Positions 5,877 through 7,526 of a stretch of 7,526 nt of DNA are shown here, piece by piece. A model generated the notes under the pieces. The model was given only the letters and a program-made list of their open reading frames with translations, was not told the DNA's origin and searched no databases. Location: the NCBI GenBank assembly GCA_030836705.1, contig JAUPLZ010000070.1:1-7526 (forward strand). Reading direction: 5' to 3'. Numbering within the stretch: position 1 is the first letter of the stretch; each line of letters begins with the position of its first letter. Source of the DNA: Campylobacterota bacterium (GTDB lineage Bacteria; Campylobacterota; Campylobacteria; Campylobacterales; SZUA-545). Position numbers and translations under genes: made by a program.

Positions 5877-6364
5877 TTTATCCTCGTTTTTAATCCGGCT
5901 ATGCAAAACCAAACCTCATCGCAAGCGCTAGCGACTATTTGTGAAACATTGCCGCTGATATCGACAAACTCCCTTGCTAGCGCATTGTCCGGAATTATTC
6001 CGCTTGTGACATCGTTTAGCACAAACACAATATCGTTTTCTAGTTCCATGGTTTTTTTTATTTCGTTGTAAATCTCATCGTGTGTTTTTTTATAAAAAAG
6101 CATATTGTTTATCCAAAGAGTAAGGCACTCTACCAAAACCGCTTCGCCAAGCTTTGAAATGCTGTCAAAAAGCTTTAGCGGTTCTTCTATGGTTTGAAAT
6201 TTTTTGTCTCTTTTTTGTTTGTGAATAGCGACTCTTTTTGCCATTTCATCGTCCATAGCTTCCGTTGTGGCTAGATAAAAAGGAGTTTGGCTCAAATCAA
6301 GCGCACTATTTTCGGCGTGTTTTGATTTGCCGCTTTTTACGCCGCCGATATATAAAATTTTCAT
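5873..6364 (-). CDS. cobU: Bifunctional adenosylcobinamide kinase / adenosylcobinamide-phosphate guanylyltransferase
   Basis: 163 aa, slightly shorter than the usual 170-180. It phosphorylates adenosylcobinamide and then transfers GMP from GTP, making the adenosylcobinamide-GDP used by CobS. Signatures: P-loop GGVKSGKS (7-14); ATTEAMDDEMAKRVAIHKQKR (32-52, within which RVAIH carries His48, the position of the guanylylated His in CobU); VECLTLWINNML (about 78-89); NDVTSGIIP, where the usual Glu of NEVG is Asp; then the conserved DISGNVSQIVASACDEVWFCIAG-type tail. The ATG overlaps the cobQ stop as ATGA, with AAGAG some bases upstream as a weak ribosome site. Also called CobP in aerobic-pathway naming. 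Confidence 0.94.
   Translation of the reverse strand: MKILYIGGVKSGKSKHAENSALDLSQTPFYLATTEAMDDEMAKRVAIHKQKRDKKFQTIEEPLKLFDSISKLGEAVLVECLTLWINNMLFYKKTHDEIYNEIKKTMELENDIVFVLNDVTSGIIPDNALAREFVDISGNVSQIVASACDEVWFCIAGLKTRIK
5881..5885 (-). promoter_or_regulatory. Ribosome binding site that sets the cobS start
   Basis: GAGGA on the - strand is followed by TAAA and ATG (5876). It is the clearest Shine-Dalgarno in the cob cluster and lies within the last codons of cobU. It decides for ATG 5876 over the longer open frame starting at 5912. Confidence 0.7.
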
Positions 6365-7526
6365 CTTAACTCTTTTAAAATCATCTCTATATTTATTGCT
6401 TTTTTAAAAGTTTTGGCGAGATTTTCCAGCTCGTTGTTTTTGGATTGATTGTAGTTAAATCCTTTGTAATTTGGATTTATTGAGCCTAAAAGTTCGCTTC
6501 TGAAATCATCATTTTCAAAAATCCCATGCAAATGGGTTCCTAAAATATCATCTTTTTTATACCAAAGCGGATATTTTTTTGAAATTCCGCAATGAATCTC
6601 GTAACCGCTTAGATTGTGTCCAAAAATCTCGTAACTTCCTTTTTTTAGCTCTTTTTTTTCACTAAAAATTATCTCATCATCTATGAAACCAAACCCGCTC
6701 TCAAAGCCATTTTTTTCGCTCTCGATGCCGTGCGGATCAAGAAGAGAAGAAAAAAGCATCTGATAACCGCCACAAATGCCGAAAATTTTTTTGCCGCTAT
6801 TTTTTATGCTATCAAAAAGCCCGATTTTTTTCAGCCATCTAAGATCATTTATCGTGGCTTTTGTACCGGGCAAAATAATCATATCGTAGCTAGAAATAGT
6901 CTTGTTTGTATCGATAAATTCGACATTTACCGCCTCATCAACGATAAACGGCTCAAAGTCGGTAAAGTTGCTAATGTGCGGAAATTTTATAACCGCGATA
7001 TTGATTATTCCGCTTTTTTTTATAGCATAATTCGCTATCGATAGCGCATCTTCAAACGAACTGTTAAGCGCAAGATAAGGCATAACCCCTAGCACTTTGA
7101 CTTTAAAATCGTTTTCTATTATTTTTATTCCGTCATCAAACAAGCTCATATCGCCTCTAAATTTATTGATAATAACGCCTATAATATTTTTTCGCAGTTT
7201 TTCGTCCAAAAGAGCAAGAGTTCCGTAAATAGAGGCAAAAACACCGCCTTTTTCTATGTCTGCGACCAAAATTATCTTCGTGTCAAACTCTTTGGCTATA
7301 AAATTATTTGAGAGGTCTTTGTCGATTATGTTAAGCTCCACGGGTGAACCGGCACCTTCGCAAATCAAAAAGTCATGGTTTTTTTGAAGGTACAAAAAGG
7401 CACTTTTTACTATCGGCTTTAATGCGTCAATCTCCTTGAAGTATTCACTTGCCGATTTGTTTGAAGCGGCTTTGCCGTTTATGATTACTTGCGAGCTTGT
7501 CTCTTTTTGCGGTTTTAAAAGAATAG
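6361..7526 (-). CDS. cobQ: Cobyric acid synthase CobQ, 5' end missing
   Basis: The frame is open from the TGA (6363-6361) to the right edge, about 388 codons. The TTG at 7395 is internal, since upstream codons read ILLKPQKETSSQVIINGKA, the conserved CobQ segment following its P-loop. Around 100 N-terminal residues, including the P-loop, lie outside. CobQ amidates four side chains (b, d, e, g) of adenosylcobyrinic acid a,c-diamide using glutamine and ATP. Visible motifs: CEGAGSPVELNI, LVADIEKGGVFASIYGTLAL, INKFRGDMSLF and GVMPYL in the synthetase domain; then the class I glutamine amidotransferase domain with LPGTKATINDL, GICGGYQML (nucleophile Cys codon 6774-6772), SGYEIHCG, and GTHLHGIF with the catalytic-triad His (codon 6528-6526). 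All key residues visible are intact. First gene of the cluster within the window. Confidence 0.95.
   Translation of the reverse strand, partial: ILLKPQKETSSQVIINGKAASNKSASEYFKEIDALKPIVKSAFLYLQKNHDFLICEGAGSPVELNIIDKDLSNNFIAKEFDTKIILVADIEKGGVFASIYGTLALLDEKLRKNIIGVIINKFRGDMSLFDDGIKIIENDFKVKVLGVMPYLALNSSFEDALSIANYAIKKSGIINIAVIKFPHISNFTDFEPFIVDEAVNVEFIDTNKTISSYDMIILPGTKATINDLRWLKKIGLFDSIKNSGKKIFGICGGYQMLFSSLLDPHGIESEKNGFESGFGFIDDEIIFSEKKELKKGSYEIFGHNLSGYEIHCGISKKYPLWYKKDDILGTHLHGIFENDDFRSELLGSINPNYKGFNYNQSKNNELENLAKTFKKAINIEMILKELR

Noticed and set aside
7393..7395. TTG 7395 as the start of cobQ
   Set aside because: The frame stays open to 7526 and encodes the conserved LLKPQ...SQV segment of CobQ, so the start is beyond the right edge.

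Overview
The window looks like chromosomal DNA from a Campylobacterota (epsilonproteobacterial) organism. It is AT-rich and tightly packed, its genes overlap by a few bases, and both TTG and ATG starts appear usable. The proteins read like free-living or respiratory members of that phylum (Sulfurimonas, Sulfurospirillum or Campylobacter relatives). The phylum call is inference from style and gene content; I cannot name a genus.

Layout. On the + strand, 1-1171 is the 3' part of an alpha-glucan phosphorylase-like gene (GT35), whose start lies left of the window. A short intergenic stretch follows, with a GC hairpin and a -10-like element. Next comes a single-gene unit, 1288-2022, encoding an exported tetraheme c-type cytochrome, closed by a 12-bp inverted repeat. 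Everything from 2106 to the right edge is on the - strand and converges on the cytochrome gene. It is one seven-gene cobalamin cluster, read right to left: cobQ (5' end missing), cobU, cobS, cobC, btuF, btuD, btuC.

How the genes work together. CobQ amidates the corrin ring and CobU activates the aminopropanol side chain of adenosylcobinamide with GDP. CobS joins it to alpha-ribazole(-5'-phosphate), and CobC removes the ribazole phosphate. BtuF, BtuD and BtuC form the periplasmic binding protein, ATPase and membrane channel of a B12/corrinoid importer. Late synthesis and uptake are thus in one transcript. All six gene junctions overlap (1-8 nt), so the cluster should be translationally coupled. 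Its promoter, and any cobalamin riboswitch, would lie right of the window.

The strongest oddity is in the phosphorylase-like protein. The Lys that carries pyridoxal phosphate in GT35 phosphorylases is Thr here, although the surrounding glucose- and phosphate-binding motifs are kept. A smaller one is BtuD, where the Q-loop Gln is Ala. I saw no mobile element, CRISPR array, tRNA or rRNA, and no clear new multi-gene system.
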